Positions 6,139-7,465 of a DNA stretch of 7,465 nt are shown one piece after another (the first letter of the stretch is position 1; each line of letters begins with the position of its first letter). Made by a program: the position numbers and the translations under genes. The stretch comes from an uncultured Sulfurovum sp. (GTDB taxonomy: Bacteria; Campylobacterota; Campylobacteria; Campylobacterales; Sulfurovaceae): positions 1-7,465 of the forward strand of contig CACVAR010000109.1 in the NCBI GenBank assembly GCA_902727905.1, written 5' to 3'. The notes under the pieces were generated by a model. It did no database searches, was not told where the DNA came from, and saw nothing but the letters and a program-made list of their open reading frames with translations.

Positions 6139-6606
6139 TTATTTTTTGGGTAATTTGATGATTAGTATACCATCACTATAAGTGCTTATTAACTTGTTTT
6201 CATCAGCATCATTAGGTATTGGTAGAGCAATACTTGATGAACTCATTATTGTTTCAGTTCCTGTCTCACCTTCATACACTAGTTCTTTCACCTCTTTAGT
6301 CAATAGAGATATGGTTAATAAACTATCTTTTGTTTTAACTTTAACTTTTACATTAGTATCATTTATATCTTTTCTTAATTCATAGCCATTTACAACCTCT
6401 CTAAAGTCATCTATCGATACATTTGAAAACTCTAAATCTTCATCACCGTCATAAGCTATGTTATTATGTTCAGCAATAATCTGATTCATTTTTTCATCAA
6501 ACTTCATCATCTCTTCAGCAGCATCATAAATTTCTTTTTGAAGATTTATCTCTGAAAAAGCTACTAAAGGTGTTAGAAAAGCCATAAACATAATTTTTTT
6601 ATTCAT
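6139..6606 (-). CDS. Exported Hsp20/alpha-crystallin-like protein
   Basis: The protein has 155 residues. The N-terminus MNKKIMFMAFLTPLVAFS is a signal peptide, with likely cleavage before E19. A helical charged segment follows (20-50), then an alpha-crystallin-like beta domain (about 74-155): VKVKVKTKDSLLTISL (86-101), IALPIPNDADENKLISTYSD (126-145) and the hallmark SDGILIIKLPKK (144-155), equivalent to the family's A-x-x-x-NGVLxIxLPK. Small heat-shock proteins are ATP-independent holdases that are normally cytoplasmic; this one appears to be periplasmic. It ends right after LPKK, so the C-terminal IxI tail used for oligomer assembly is missing. AAGGA lies about 5-6 bases before the ATG. It is the first gene of a minus-strand pair with the peptidoglycan-binding repeat protein and has no neighbouring cytosolic chaperone gene. 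A non-chaperone envelope protein with this fold remains possible. Confidence 0.75.
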   Translation of the reverse strand: MNKKIMFMAFLTPLVAFSEINLQKEIYDAAEEMMKFDEKMNQIIAEHNNIAYDGDEDLEFSNVSIDDFREVVNGYELRKDINDTNVKVKVKTKDSLLTISLLTKEVKELVYEGETGTETIMSSSSIALPIPNDADENKLISTYSDGILIIKLPKK

Positions 6607-6637
6607 CCTAATCCTTTATATTTTTTATTTAAGTACT

Positions 6638-6643
6638 ATTTTA
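6638..6643 (-). promoter_or_regulatory. Putative -10 box of the Hsp20-like/PG-binding gene pair
   Basis: The reverse strand reads ATGTAAAATAG here (TAAAAT -10 hexamer), preceded by a long A/T-rich stretch. Predicted transcription start is near 6631, about 25 bases upstream of the ATG at 6606. No CIRCE or other heat-shock inverted repeat is visible in 6607-6680. Confidence 0.4.
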
Positions 6644-6672
6644 CATTAAATTTATTAATTTTTAATCTTTTT

Positions 6673-6693
6673 TATTATTTTATATGAGAAAAT
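6673..6693 (+). promoter_or_regulatory. Candidate promoter region for the coiled-coil/LysM gene
   Basis: Two -10-like elements are present: TATTAT (6673-6678) and TGAGAAAAT (6685-6693, partly matching an extended -10). Either would put the transcription start at about 6685-6700, at or downstream of the ATG at 6684. That supports translation from 6729. The whole intergenic stretch is so A/T-rich that chance matches are expected. Confidence 0.2.
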
Positions 6694-6728
6694 TCGTTAA
6701 ACTATTGAAAAAAGAAGGAAAATATCTG

Positions 6729-7352
6729 ATGAAAATATATTTACTTATTTATTTATCTACACTCTCTTTTGGCCTAACTAAAAATATAGAGTTAAATACT
6801 TCTACAAATACTAACTCCCAAACAATGATTTCTGAAGAAAGAGTAAAATCTGAATTAACAAATGTTTTAAAAAATGTTAAAAAATATAAAGAAAAAAATA
6901 ATAATAAAATTAAAGACTTAGAGCTAAAATTAGCATCTATTGAAAAAAAATTCAAATACTATAAAATAAAAAAAAATAAAGAAATTAAAAATTTAAATAC
7001 TCAATTAACTTTAACCAAAAAAAAACTCTTAATAAGTCAAAAAAGGTCATGTAAAGAACAAAAAAAGAACAATATATCAAATAAAAATAAACTAAAAAAA
7101 AGTGTCTCAAAAAATACTATAAATGAAGAACCCATAAAAACAACTAAGTGGATTAAAGTCATTGTCCAAAATAACATTAACATCTATGATCTGGCTCTAA
7201 AATACTATGGTGATGCACATCAATATAAAAAAATTTATATAGCAAATCAAAATCTTATTGGCAATAATTTTGAGTTACAGAATGGTATGTCCTTAAAAAT
7301 CCCAATTACTGAAAGCTTTGAAGACCAACCCCTGCTTTTACATGAGAACTAG
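6729..7352 (+). CDS. Exported coiled-coil protein with C-terminal LysM domain
   Basis: I place the start at 6729 (207 residues). AAGAAGGA ends 9 bases upstream of this ATG, and the protein then begins with a clean signal peptide (MKIYLLIYLSTLSFG). The in-frame ATG at 6684 lacks a ribosome site and would add 15 charged residues before the signal. A Lys/Asn/Glu-rich helix (about 33-125) has heptad-like spacing of Leu/Ile, suggesting a coiled coil. A LysM-like domain (about 141-192) follows: WIKVIVQNNINIYDLALKYY, then YKKIYIANQNL and LQNGMSLKIPI. It parallels the LysM of the protein at 2958 (YKRIYRANPEL, VGQKLRIPN) but lacks the KKGDTL start, having QNNINI instead. The coding sequence is much more A/T-rich than its neighbours, with A8-A9 runs. 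It probably binds peptidoglycan in the periplasm; its role is unknown. It converges on the dipeptidase gene with a 9 bp gap. Confidence 0.75.
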   Translation: MKIYLLIYLSTLSFGLTKNIELNTSTNTNSQTMISEERVKSELTNVLKNVKKYKEKNNNKIKDLELKLASIEKKFKYYKIKKNKEIKNLNTQLTLTKKKLLISQKRSCKEQKKNNISNKNKLKKSVSKNTINEEPIKTTKWIKVIVQNNINIYDLALKYYGDAHQYKKIYIANQNLIGNNFELQNGMSLKIPITESFEDQPLLLHEN

Positions 7353-7361
7353 TTTAATTTT

Positions 7362-7465
7362 TTACTCTACATTAAAATTAAAATATCTATTTTTATACGG
7401 TTCATTTTTCAAAGTAAAATGCCACCACTCCTCAGCATAAGATTTAAAACCATGTTTCAACATTA
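7362..7465 (-). CDS. D-alanyl-D-alanine dipeptidase (VanX/DdpX type, peptidase M15), C-terminal part
   Basis: Only the last 33 complete codons and the stop are inside the window; the gene enters from the right edge. The reverse strand reads MLKHGFKSYAEEWWHFTLKN, then EPYKNRYFNFNVE and a stop. The EEWWHF motif is the hallmark of VanX/DdpX-type M15 dipeptidases, whose Glu and His serve as catalytic base and zinc ligand. The EPYxxxYFxFxV ending matches the chromosomal Gram-negative branch as I recall it. The enzyme cleaves D-Ala-D-Ala, usually for recycling of murein-derived dipeptide; no glycopeptide-resistance genes are nearby. A role alongside the adjacent peptidoglycan-binding proteins is plausible but not shown. 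Confidence 0.85.
   Translation of the reverse strand, partial: MLKHGFKSYAEEWWHFTLKNEPYKNRYFNFNVE

Noticed and set aside
6684..6728. N-terminal extension of the coiled-coil/LysM protein from the ATG at 6684
   Set aside because: There is no ribosome site before 6684, whereas AAGGA precedes 6729 and only the shorter form begins with a normal signal peptide.
7362..7465. Vancomycin-resistance cluster suggested by the VanX-like C-terminus
   Set aside because: The sequence ending fits the common chromosomal dipeptidase type, and no vanH/vanA-like or two-component regulator sequence is in the window.

Overview
The window is low-GC, densely packed bacterial chromosome and most likely comes from a member of the Campylobacterota (Sulfurimonas/Arcobacter-like). 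The reasons are the DnaJ sequence type, a DUF5718-type protein that I associate with that group, the A+T-rich promoters with TAnAAT-like -10 boxes, and the short intergenic gaps. This assignment rests on recalled family features; no database search was run.

Layout, left to right. (1) The first codons of a Dabb-domain protein run leftward off the window (84..1). (2) Divergent from it is a complete dnaJ (184..1332), which converges on a DUF5718 gene (2138..1344, minus) whose motifs look like a distant fumarylacetoacetate hydrolase (FAH) fold. (3) A plus-strand cluster follows: exported rhodanese-like protein A (2291..2926), a membrane-anchored LysM protein (2958..3950) and exported rhodanese-like protein B (4038..4682). 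A and B are paralogues that flank the LysM gene. (4) Beyond a bidirectional hairpin terminator (4681..4710) is a minus-strand pair: an exported small-heat-shock-like protein (6606..6139) followed after 22 bp by an exported repeat protein with a C-terminal peptidoglycan-binding domain (6116..4722). (5) A very A+T-rich, exported coiled-coil/LysM protein (6729..7352, plus) converges on the 3' end of a VanX/DdpX-type D-Ala-D-Ala dipeptidase (7465..7362, minus).

From 2291 to 7352 all six genes carry a signal peptide or membrane anchor. Three of them end in a peptidoglycan-binding module (LysM twice, PG_binding_1 once), and the next gene belongs to a murein-peptide dipeptidase family. The region therefore reads as a cell-envelope neighbourhood: peptidoglycan-anchored proteins, two periplasmic rhodanese relatives and a possible periplasmic holdase. 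Whether they form one system is inference, because they sit in at least three transcription units.

The most notable signals are four. The rhodanese pair differs by loss of three of four family cysteines in copy A. An alpha-crystallin-like protein carries an export signal. The 464-residue protein is built from four ~71-78-residue super-modules. The DUF5718 protein carries recognisable FAH-type signatures. No RNA genes, CRISPR arrays, insertion sequences or prophage genes were seen.
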